From SB11 sp965222995 (GTDB taxonomy: Bacteria > Bacteroidota > Bacteroidia > UBA8524), in contig OZ244977.1 of NCBI GenBank assembly GCA_965222995.1, forward strand, positions 1,116,001 through 1,180,000: DNA of 64,000 bases, written 5' to 3'. The position numbers and the translations under genes were made by a program. This document shows positions 25,805 to 33,075 of this stretch, one piece after another. The notes beneath the pieces are model-generated. The model had not been told where the DNA came from, made no database searches, and was given only the letters and a program-made list of their open reading frames with translations. Positions within the stretch are counted from its first letter, which is position 1. Each line of letters starts with the position of its first letter.

Positions 25805-26584
25805 ATGGAGTATACCTTAAAAGAGCGAGGAAAGTATAGATATATTGAAGAAGGCGATGGTGAAGTGTTGTTACTTTTGCATGGTTTGTTTGGTGCTTTA
25901 AGTAACTGGAAAGAAGTTATTGAAAACTTTTCAAGCAATTACAAAGTTGTAATTCCCATGATGCCTATATACGATATGCCTTTACTCTCAACCAGTGTTA
26001 AAGGTTTATCAGATTTTATCGAAGGGTTTGTGGCTGAGATGGAATACTCTAAAATTACTCTTTTGGGTAATTCACTGGGTGGTCATGTGGCTCTGGTATA
26101 CAGTCTTAAAAACTTAGACAAAATTCATAGTATGGTGCTTACTGGCAGTAGTGGCTTGTATGAGAATGCTATGGGAGGTTCGTATCCTAAACGAGGAGAC
26201 AGAGAATATATCAGAAAAAAAGTAGAATATACTTTTTATGACCCTGCAACAGCTACTGACGAGTTAGTTGAAGAGGTTTTTGAGATAACAAACGACAGAA
26301 AAAAAATATTGAAGATATTGGCAATGGCTAAATCGGCCATTCGTCATAATATGAAGAATGAAATAAGCAAAATTGATGTTCCCGTTTGCTTAATATGGGG
26401 TAAAGACGATAAAATAACTCCGCCTGAAGTTGCTGAAGAGTTTTTAGAGGTTATGCCTCAGGCCGAATTGCATTGGCTAGACAAATGTGGACATGCAGCT
26501 ATGATGGAACGCCCGAAAGAGTTTAATGTGCTTTTGGATGATTTCTTAGACAGAATGTATAACAAAACCTCCGTAGCACAATAA
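25805..26584 (+). CDS. Alpha/beta-fold hydrolase
   Basis: 259 residues. LLLHGLFGALSNW supplies the oxyanion HG, LLGNSLGGHVAL the nucleophile Ser90, IWGKDDKITPP the acid near residues 201-202 and DKCGHAAMMERP the His230. This is a complete triad for a soluble esterase/hydrolase of the MhpC/BioH type. It is the first gene of a tight run with the CBS gene one base downstream. This hydrolase-CBS-nadK order is recurrent in Bacteroidota, but no specific substrate can be assigned. Confidence 0.85.
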   Translation: MEYTLKERGKYRYIEEGDGEVLLLLHGLFGALSNWKEVIENFSSNYKVVIPMMPIYDMPLLSTSVKGLSDFIEGFVAEMEYSKITLLGNSLGGHVALVYSLKNLDKIHSMVLTGSSGLYENAMGGSYPKRGDREYIRKKVEYTFYDPATATDELVEEVFEITNDRKKILKILAMAKSAIRHNMKNEISKIDVPVCLIWGKDDKITPPEVAEEFLEVMPQAELHWLDKCGHAAMMERPKEFNVLLDDFLDRMYNKTSVAQ

Positions 26585-26585
26585 A

Positions 26586-27248
26586 ATGCTGGCAAAGCAA
26601 CTATTATCAACAAGGTTATTTCCCTTAAAAACATCGTACAATTGCGGAAAGGCACTAGGCCTATTAAATGAGTTTGATGTAGCTTTTTTACCAGTAATTG
26701 ATGATGATAAGCATATAGGTTACGTAGGAGTTTCTGATTTGATTGATGCCGATGAAAATGAAACAATAATGGCTTATACAAATAGTGCTGTTGTTTCAAA
26801 AGTATATGAGTATCAACACCTATTTGATATTATTACCGTTTTTAGCGAGATAAATTCATCAACCATTTCAGTAGTAGATAAAGACGATAAGTTTATCGGT
26901 ATTATTTCAGCAAAAGAATTGGTAAACAACATGGCTAAGCTTAATGCATTTAGCCAGCAAGGAAGCATAATTACAATTGAGGTTCCTTCAATAAGCTATT
27001 CATTAAGCGAAATTTCAAGGCTTGTGGAATACAATAACTCTAAAATACTGAGTTTGTATGTAAGCGTAGTTAAAGATGCCCCCTCACAACTTCAAATAAG
27101 CATCAAGCTAAATACTACTGATGTACAATCTGTTATAGCTACTTTTGAGCGTTATGGATACCCGATTTTAGCTTCGTATCTTCGTGATGTGGATTCAGAC
27201 GATTTAAAAAACCGTTATGATTCGCTAATGAAGTTTTTAGATATTTAA
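26586..27248 (+). CDS. CBS-domain protein
   Basis: 220 residues. Two CBS motifs are visible: about 1-55 (AFLPVIDDDKHIGYVGVSDL) and 62-118 (STISVVDKDDKFIGIISAKEL). The C-terminal 90 residues (SIITIEVPSISYSLSEISRL to ILASYLRDVDSDD) look like an ACT-like regulatory fold. Such stand-alone proteins sense adenine nucleotides. Its neighbour nadK makes NADP, so a nucleotide-sensing role would fit, but this is contextual. The stop overlaps the next ATG by one base. Confidence 0.8.
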   Translation: MLAKQLLSTRLFPLKTSYNCGKALGLLNEFDVAFLPVIDDDKHIGYVGVSDLIDADENETIMAYTNSAVVSKVYEYQHLFDIITVFSEINSSTISVVDKDDKFIGIISAKELVNNMAKLNAFSQQGSIITIEVPSISYSLSEISRLVEYNNSKILSLYVSVVKDAPSQLQISIKLNTTDVQSVIATFERYGYPILASYLRDVDSDDLKNRYDSLMKFLDI

Positions 27249-28669
27249 TGTTTACTCCCAAATATTTTCTTGCCTCATTTTTTTTGCTAACTATACAAGC
27301 CTTATCAGGTATTGGACAGGTAAATGCCCAAAGTAAACCGGCAGATGATACTTATGTAGTGGGGGAGATAAATATTTTTGGTAATACACAAACAAAGCCT
27401 CACATAATTTTACGTGAACTTGCTTTTAAAAAAGGAGATACTTTATCAAAAGAGCAATTAAAGCAACTGCGTGATAAAGCTATGCGGCAGGTTTTTAACC
27501 TGAAACTATTTACCTCGGTTGTTATAGAAATTGAGCCCAAAAACGAATTGGGAATTTCACGCATCAACATCTACTTAAAAGAACGCTGGTATCTTTTTGT
27601 AATACCTATACTTGAGCTTGGAGATAGAAACTTTAATGAGTGGTGGGAGACCAAACGACTTGACAGATTAAATTATGGGGTTAGAGTTACAAGGTTTAAT
27701 ATGCGTGGGAGAAATGAAACCATGCGTATAAATTTACAAAGTGGTTTTACTAGAAAAGCGTCTTTGGATTATAGTTTTCCATACATTAATAAGAAACTCA
27801 CTATTGGTGCCGATATAAACTTTACATACTCTGACAATAAAGAAGTATGGTACAAGACTGAGAATAATAAACTTCAACAGTTTAGAGACCCTGACAATGT
27901 TCTTTTCCGCAGATATAAATCAGGTATCACGTTTAATTACAGAAAAAAGATTTACAGTACGCACAGGCTTATTAATGAGTATAATAACTTAAGCATTGCC
28001 GATACTATAGTAAGTGAAGACCTGAACAGTAATTTTTTCAGAAATGCCAATACCAACCAGCAAACTATTTATACTGCCTATAACTATACCTACGATATAA
28101 GAGATTTTAGGCAATACGCGCTAAACGGTTATATGTTTTCAGCAGAGATTGGGAGATTTACTTTTTTAAATTATGACGGGCATTTTTATCAAGCCCTTGT
28201 TTTAGGTGAGTATTACAAGAAGCTTGCAATAAGAAGTTATTTTGACATTTCAGGCTCGGTAAAGTATTCATCAACCAGTAAGCAACCCTATAATTTGTAT
28301 AGAGCCTTTGGCTACAATTTTTTTGTTAGAGGTTTTGAGTATAATGTAATTGACGGGCAACATGCATTTTTAGGGAAAGTAAACTATCGGTATAATATCA
28401 TTAAGCAGAAACAGTATTCACTAAATACCAATAAATTTAAGAAATTCAGCACAATTCCTATTGCAGCCTATTTGAAAGTATATTATGACGGAGGGTATGT
28501 AAATAACCCTGTAGCTATAAGCAGCAATACATTTGCCAACACTTATCTAAACGGGTATGGAGTAGGTTTAGACTTAGTTACTTATTATGATAGAGTAGTA
28601 ATGTTTGAATATTCTTTTAACAATAAAGGACAAAGAGGTTTATTTTTGCATTTTAACTCCACCTTTTAG
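27248..28669 (+). CDS. BamA/TamA-like outer-membrane protein with POTRA domain
   Basis: 473 residues. A signal peptide (up to about residue 27, GQVNAQ) precedes one or two POTRA domains (VVGEINIFGNTQTKPHIILR, FNLKLFTSVVIEIEP, RINIYLKERWYLFVIPILEL) and a C-terminal surface-antigen barrel ending GLFLHFNSTF, whose last Phe matches the beta-signal. It is much shorter than BamA (837 residues at 33072). It may be a TamA-like accessory assembly factor. Located between the CBS gene and nadK, as in many Bacteroidota. Confidence 0.8.
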   Translation: MFTPKYFLASFFLLTIQALSGIGQVNAQSKPADDTYVVGEINIFGNTQTKPHIILRELAFKKGDTLSKEQLKQLRDKAMRQVFNLKLFTSVVIEIEPKNELGISRINIYLKERWYLFVIPILELGDRNFNEWWETKRLDRLNYGVRVTRFNMRGRNETMRINLQSGFTRKASLDYSFPYINKKLTIGADINFTYSDNKEVWYKTENNKLQQFRDPDNVLFRRYKSGITFNYRKKIYSTHRLINEYNNLSIADTIVSEDLNSNFFRNANTNQQTIYTAYNYTYDIRDFRQYALNGYMFSAEIGRFTFLNYDGHFYQALVLGEYYKKLAIRSYFDISGSVKYSSTSKQPYNLYRAFGYNFFVRGFEYNVIDGQHAFLGKVNYRYNIIKQKQYSLNTNKFKKFSTIPIAAYLKVYYDGGYVNNPVAISSNTFANTYLNGYGVGLDLVTYYDRVVMFEYSFNNKGQRGLFLHFNSTF

Positions 28670-28685
28670 GTAACTTTAAAGCGCA

Positions 28686-29579
28686 ATGAAAATAGCATTA
28701 TACGGCAGAAATATTAAAGACGACAGTGGGAGTAACTTTATTGCCAATTTAGCCTCTTTTTTTTCTGATAATCATATAGTTGCGTACGTTCATAAATATA
28801 TTTATGAAGAGTTTCTAGAGAAAACGAAAGATTATTCACTAGCTGTAGAAGAGTATAGTGAACATAATTTTGCGGAGATAAACCCTGATTTTATTATCTC
28901 AATGGGTGGCGATGGAACTTTGTTGGATACAGTTAAATTTATTCGCCAAAAAAATGTGCCTGTTTTGGGCATTAATACCGGTAGGCTAGGCTTTTTGGCA
29001 AATGTTGCACAAGCTGAGGTACATGAAGCATTATCAGACCTAATAAACGGATACTATACTATTGATGGACGGGCATTGCTGTATTTAGAAGGAACTGAAA
29101 GTTATTTCAATGGGTTTCATTTTGCATTAAATGATTTTGTTATCCACAAAAACGATACATCATCAATGATTGTGGTAAATACCTTTTTAAATGGAGAATT
29201 TTTAAATGCTTATTGGGCAGATGGACTAATAATTTCTACCCCTACAGGCTCAACAGGGTATTCACTTAGTTGCGGGGGACCAATATTATTTCCTCACTCA
29301 GAAAGTTTTGTAGTTACACCTATTGCACCTCATAACTTAAACGTTAGACCAATAGTAGTGTCTGATAAAAATATAATTTCATTTGAGGTGGAGGGGCGAA
29401 GTAATTCATTTCTTATAAGTCTTGATTCTCGCTCAGTATCAGTGCCTTATACATCTCAATTAGCTATAAGAAAAAGTGATTTGGAGCTGAATTTGGTGCA
29501 GCTTAAAGGACAAAACTACCTATCAACCCTTAGAAGAAAATTAATGTGGGGCTTGGATAAAAGGAACTATAGCAAGTAG
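28686..29579 (+). CDS. nadK: NAD kinase
   Basis: 297 residues. The invariant GGDGT lies at 74-78 (ISMGGDGTLLDTV); NTGRLGFLANV, the NE/D-type segment AWADGLIISTPTGSTGYSLSCGG (split here: ADGLIISTPTGSTG, YSLSCGGP) and the C-terminal IAPHNLNVRPIVV complete the family pattern. It phosphorylates NAD to NADP in the cytosol. Followed by an 89-base gap with a promoter-like element and the first PorG-like gene. Confidence 0.93.
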   Translation: MKIALYGRNIKDDSGSNFIANLASFFSDNHIVAYVHKYIYEEFLEKTKDYSLAVEEYSEHNFAEINPDFIISMGGDGTLLDTVKFIRQKNVPVLGINTGRLGFLANVAQAEVHEALSDLINGYYTIDGRALLYLEGTESYFNGFHFALNDFVIHKNDTSSMIVVNTFLNGEFLNAYWADGLIISTPTGSTGYSLSCGGPILFPHSESFVVTPIAPHNLNVRPIVVSDKNIISFEVEGRSNSFLISLDSRSVSVPYTSQLAIRKSDLELNLVQLKGQNYLSTLRRKLMWGLDKRNYSK

Positions 29580-29641
29580 TTGAGACATTAAAATAAAATT
29601 AAAGTTTTTCAAAAATTAATAGATTTTTACATTGCAAGCCA

Positions 29642-29649
29642 TATATTTG
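29642..29649 (+). promoter_or_regulatory. Putative -7 promoter element for the first PorG-like gene
   Basis: TATATTTG, an exact TAnnTTTG, 19 bases before the ATG at 29669. No -33 TTG at standard spacing. Confidence 0.45.
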
Positions 29650-29668
29650 TGGCAATCGTATTTTAAAC

Positions 29669-30481
29669 ATGATGAAGATTAAAAACTTATTACTGCTTGC
29701 TATATTAGCATTAGGCATCTCAGAGGTAAAAGCTCAGGACAAAGAATGGGGTGGATTTCTGGGTATTTCCGTGTATAGCGGAGATTTATCTCAGTCACCG
29801 ATTCCTATCAGAGGTTCTCGTCCTGCTATCGGCGGCTTGTATCGCTACAACTTCAACACTCATTGGGCTATCAAAACAGGTTTAAACATTGGTTACATAG
29901 CCAGTTACGACAGGTATAGCGGTGAAGGTACACTGCGCGAGTCAAGAAACTTAAGTTTTCACTCTCCACTAGTAGAACTTTCAGTAGTTGGAGAATATAA
30001 CTTCATGAAATACGTTGCGGGTTCAAGAAAATATAAATTTACTCCCTATGTATTTGGTGGTGTTGCAGGTTTTTATTTCAACCCTCAAACCTTTTACTTA
30101 GGTACAAATTATAATCTTAGAGATTTTGTTACTGAAGAAAGTAAACAAGATGGTGTTTATAGTCCTCTACAAATAGCTATCCCTATGGGTATTGGTTTCA
30201 AATATAGTTTAGGGCGTAAAAAACTATGGAACTTAGGCTTTGAATTTGGTTGGAGAAAAACATTCACTGATTATTTAGATGATGTAAGTGATGAATTACC
30301 TTCTAACTATAATACTACTTTACCTCAAGAAGATAGAAACTTAGCATACAGAGGTTTCCCAACTGAAGAAGGTTTTTGGGATACCACTTGGAAAAGAGGA
30401 AATCCTGATTCGCAAGATTCTTATTATTTCTTTGGTATAACAATTACTAAGACTATACGTCAATTCTCGTGTAGGTTTTAA
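29669..30481 (+). CDS. PorG-like (DUF6089) outer-membrane barrel, copy 1
   Basis: 270 residues with a signal peptide (LLLLAILALGISEVKAQ). Alternating hydrophobic strands fill the rest. Family motifs: YSGDLSQ near the N-terminus, NLSFHSPLVELS, YVFGGVAGFYFNPQT, FTDYLDDVSDELP, and a C-terminal TITKTIRQFSCRF. PorG in Porphyromonas gingivalis (between a lipoprotein gene and uppS-bamA-ompH) associates with the PorK/PorN ring of the T9SS; this gene and the next two occupy that same place. This copy is the most divergent of the three, with its own promoter-like element and terminator. Confidence 0.78.
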   Translation: MMKIKNLLLLAILALGISEVKAQDKEWGGFLGISVYSGDLSQSPIPIRGSRPAIGGLYRYNFNTHWAIKTGLNIGYIASYDRYSGEGTLRESRNLSFHSPLVELSVVGEYNFMKYVAGSRKYKFTPYVFGGVAGFYFNPQTFYLGTNYNLRDFVTEESKQDGVYSPLQIAIPMGIGFKYSLGRKKLWNLGFEFGWRKTFTDYLDDVSDELPSNYNTTLPQEDRNLAYRGFPTEEGFWDTTWKRGNPDSQDSYYFFGITITKTIRQFSCRF

Positions 30482-30502
30482 TAAAAAATTAAAGATATTT
30501 GT

Positions 30503-30537
30503 AAACGGGTCAAGTTTGTACTTGATCCGTTTTTTTA
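30503..30537 (+). terminator. Intrinsic terminator after PorG-like copy 1
   Basis: AAACGGGTCAAG, loop TTTGTA, CTTGATCCGTTT, then a T-run. One G-T pair in the 12-bp stem. It separates copy 1 from copies 2 and 3. Confidence 0.85.
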
Positions 30538-30589
30538 TTTTCTAACACATAATTTTTTCTTTATAGAAACGTTAATATACTTTAGTAAG

Positions 30590-31438
30590 ATGTTTTTGAA
30601 ACGATTTGGAATTATTTTACTCCTTTTAGCTTCAACTGGGATATTTGCTCAAAAGGGCAGAGATAATATTGAAGTAGGTATAATGCTGGGGGGTACAAAC
30701 TATGTTGGTGAGATGACAAATTCACGCTTTCAGGAGGTGAATTTTGCGGGGGGGATAATGCTAAGGTATAATCCTAATTACGACTTCTCTATACGGGGGA
30801 GCGTATTTTATGGAAGGTTGAACGGTGATGATGCTAATTTAAGTGACCCTGAGTTGCAACAGAGAAATTTAGACTTTCACTCACCATTGATTGAGTTTTC
30901 AGGTCAGTTGGAGTGGAATATTTTTGGTTTTGATGCAATGGGGAGTACCGGCAGAAAAGGTTTTTCTCCATATTTATTTGCAGGGGTAGGTATTTTTAAG
31001 TTTAACCCGAAAACAACTTTGAATGGTGAAGAGATAGAGTTACAACCATTGGGTACAGAGGGGCAAGGTACCACACCTTTGCAAGGAAGAAAGAAGTATG
31101 CATTAACCCAAGTATCATTACCATTTGGAGCAGGTATAAAATTAAGGTTAGCTCCAAGATTAGTAATAGGACTTGAGTATGGACCGAGGTTTACATTTAC
31201 AGACTATATTGATGATGTTAGTTTAACCTATGTAAACCCTACTATTATAACGGCTCAATATGGAGAAAATGCAGGTATACTATCAAACAGAAGTGGTGAA
31301 GACCAAGGACCGTATGATATTATAACGCAAAAAGGAAATCAAAGAGGTGATAAGAATTCTCGAGATTGGTATAACTGGTTTGGAGTAACGTTATCGTATA
31401 CTATTAATCTACATAAAGTAAGGTGTTACAAGTTTTAG
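30590..31438 (+). CDS. PorG-like (DUF6089) outer-membrane barrel, copy 2
   Basis: 282 residues. Signal peptide to about residue 22 (LLLLASTGIFAQ). LGGTNYVGEMT, NLDFHSPLIEFSGQLEWN, YLFAGVGIFKFNPKT, FTDYIDDVSLTY and the end VTLSYTINLHKVRCYKF match its paralogues. A run of seven G (30748-30754) encodes part of FAGGIML and could be a slippage site. Its 3' end overlaps copy 3 by 16 bases, so the two are cotranslated. Specific role relative to copy 3 unknown. Confidence 0.78.
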   Translation: MFLKRFGIILLLLASTGIFAQKGRDNIEVGIMLGGTNYVGEMTNSRFQEVNFAGGIMLRYNPNYDFSIRGSVFYGRLNGDDANLSDPELQQRNLDFHSPLIEFSGQLEWNIFGFDAMGSTGRKGFSPYLFAGVGIFKFNPKTTLNGEEIELQPLGTEGQGTTPLQGRKKYALTQVSLPFGAGIKLRLAPRLVIGLEYGPRFTFTDYIDDVSLTYVNPTIITAQYGENAGILSNRSGEDQGPYDIITQKGNQRGDKNSRDWYNWFGVTLSYTINLHKVRCYKF

Positions 31439-32292
31439 ATAAGATAAATCAAAAGAAACTTTTACTCATAAGTATATTCATTGTATCGTTTATTACTACA
31501 TCAGCACAACGTTGGGAAATAGGTGGGCTACTGGGGGGTACTAATTACTTAGGCGATATAGCTAAAGAACCTAACATAACCTCTACTAATTTGGGGGCGA
31601 ATATTTGGGGCCGATACAATATTTCACGCCATTTTTCATACAGGTTTGGCTTAGGATACGGTACTATTGATGCACACGATTCATTGTATCCTTCCAATCG
31701 GCAAAGAGGCTTAGGCTTTCGGTCAAGAATTTGGGAGTTTTCTAATATTATAGAATTTCATTACAAACCCTTTGGGTTAGTTCATCCGAAAAATAAACGC
31801 TCTACTTTTTATGTACTAACAGGGCTAAACCTGTTTTACTTTAACCCTCAAACACAATTCAACGGAGAGTGGGTAGATCTGCAGCCATTAGCTACTGAGG
31901 GACAAAACTTAGAAGGGGGAAGCGGTAAATACTCAAGAGTGTCAGTTTCAGTTCCGTTAGGCATAGGCTATAAACACAAAATAGACAGAAACTGGATAGT
32001 AGGCTTTGAAATAGGTTACAGATTTACGTATACCGATTATTTAGACGATGTAAGTGGTAATTATCCGAATTTGGAAGAATTGATTGAAAAAAACGGAATA
32101 GTGGCCGCAAACCTTTCCGACCCATCAAGCAGAATTTCTATAGACCAGTCTCGCAGTGCCAAAAACGATATGCGTGGCGACCCCCATTTAAACGACTGGT
32201 ATGCCTTTGCGGGGGTAACATTATCATATAGGTTCATAACTATTAGGTGTTGGGGTACATCTAAGAAAAAGAGATTCAATTTAGTTGATTAA
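31423..32292 (+). CDS. porG: PorG-like (DUF6089) outer-membrane barrel, copy 3
   Basis: 289 residues. The only start codon in the open frame that keeps the signal peptide is GTG 31423 (a stop codon lies three codons upstream at 31414), so the gene begins inside copy 2. After the signal peptide (KKLLLISIFIVSFITTSAQ) come LLGGTNYLGDIAKEP, FYVLTGLNLFYFNPQT, QPLATEGQNLEGG, YTDYLDDVSGNYP and ITIRCWGTSKKK. Direct position upstream of uppS-bamA makes it the best syntenic match to porG. It shares the LEGG and DDVSGNY segments with the fourth copy at 53460. Confidence 0.78.
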   Translation: MLQVLDKINQKKLLLISIFIVSFITTSAQRWEIGGLLGGTNYLGDIAKEPNITSTNLGANIWGRYNISRHFSYRFGLGYGTIDAHDSLYPSNRQRGLGFRSRIWEFSNIIEFHYKPFGLVHPKNKRSTFYVLTGLNLFYFNPQTQFNGEWVDLQPLATEGQNLEGGSGKYSRVSVSVPLGIGYKHKIDRNWIVGFEIGYRFTYTDYLDDVSGNYPNLEELIEKNGIVAANLSDPSSRISIDQSRSAKNDMRGDPHLNDWYAFAGVTLSYRFITIRCWGTSKKKRFNLVD

Positions 32293-32297
32293 CTTTG
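32290..32297 (+). promoter_or_regulatory. Putative -7 promoter element for uppS
   Basis: TAACTTTG, an exact TAnnTTTG that overlaps the stop codon of PorG-like copy 3 and lies 31 bases before the uppS ATG. It could drive uppS-bamA-ompH independently. Confidence 0.4.
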
Positions 32298-32328
32298 CAC
32301 TCTTTTTTATAAAAGTGCGTAGAAAACA

Positions 32329-33075
32329 ATGAGCCTGAAAGAACAAATAAACCTTCAACATTTGCCCAAACATATTGCTGTTATAATGGACGGTAACGGG
32401 CGTTGGGCAAAAGGCAAAGGCAAGTTTAGAATTTTTGGGCACAAAAGCGGAGTAATATCTGTACGGGAAACTACCGAAGCTTGTGCAGAGCTTGGTATTA
32501 AATACCTTACATTATATGCTTTTTCTACTGAAAACTGGAGCAGACCTAAAAAGGAAGTGGATGCTTTAATGGACTTATTGGTAGACACTATTGAGAAAGA
32601 AATACCAACCTTGCAAAAAAATAGTATACGTCTTACAGCCATTGGCAATATAAATTCGTTACCTAATGGGTGCCAAGCCAAATTGCAGCATGCCATTGAA
32701 GAAACTAAAAATAACGAGCGTATGCAGTTGGTATTAGCATTAAGCTATAGTGCCAAGTGGGATTTGACAAACTGTGTTAAAAATATTGCCCAAGATATTA
32801 AGCAAGGTAAAATAGATATAGAAGCAATAAATGACGATTTGATAGACTCTTATCTGTCAACCAAAGGAATACCTCACCCTGAGTTATTAATTCGGACCAG
32901 CGGTGAACAACGTATAAGTAATTTCTTGTTATGGGAAATTGCATATTCAGAATTATACTTCACGCCTGTATTGTGGCCTGATTTTAGAAAAGAAGATTTG
33001 TATAAAGCACTAATTGATTATCAGAAACGTGAGCGAAGGTTTGGAAAAACCAGCGAGCAGATTGTAACAGGATGA
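32329..33075 (+). CDS. uppS: Isoprenyl transferase (undecaprenyl diphosphate synthase)
   Basis: 248 residues. IAVIMDGNGRWAKGKG holds catalytic Asp21; GHKSGV, YAFSTENWSRPKKEV and LLIRTSGEQRISNFLLWEIAYSE (split: LLIRTSGEQRISNFLL, WEIAYSELYF) are the conserved cis-prenyltransferase blocks. It makes the C55 lipid carrier for peptidoglycan and surface glycans, which links it to the flippase and glycosyltransferases in the window. Its stop overlaps the bamA start by four bases. Confidence 0.95.
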   Translation: MSLKEQINLQHLPKHIAVIMDGNGRWAKGKGKFRIFGHKSGVISVRETTEACAELGIKYLTLYAFSTENWSRPKKEVDALMDLLVDTIEKEIPTLQKNSIRLTAIGNINSLPNGCQAKLQHAIEETKNNERMQLVLALSYSAKWDLTNCVKNIAQDIKQGKIDIEAINDDLIDSYLSTKGIPHPELLIRTSGEQRISNFLLWEIAYSELYFTPVLWPDFRKEDLYKALIDYQKRERRFGKTSEQIVTG

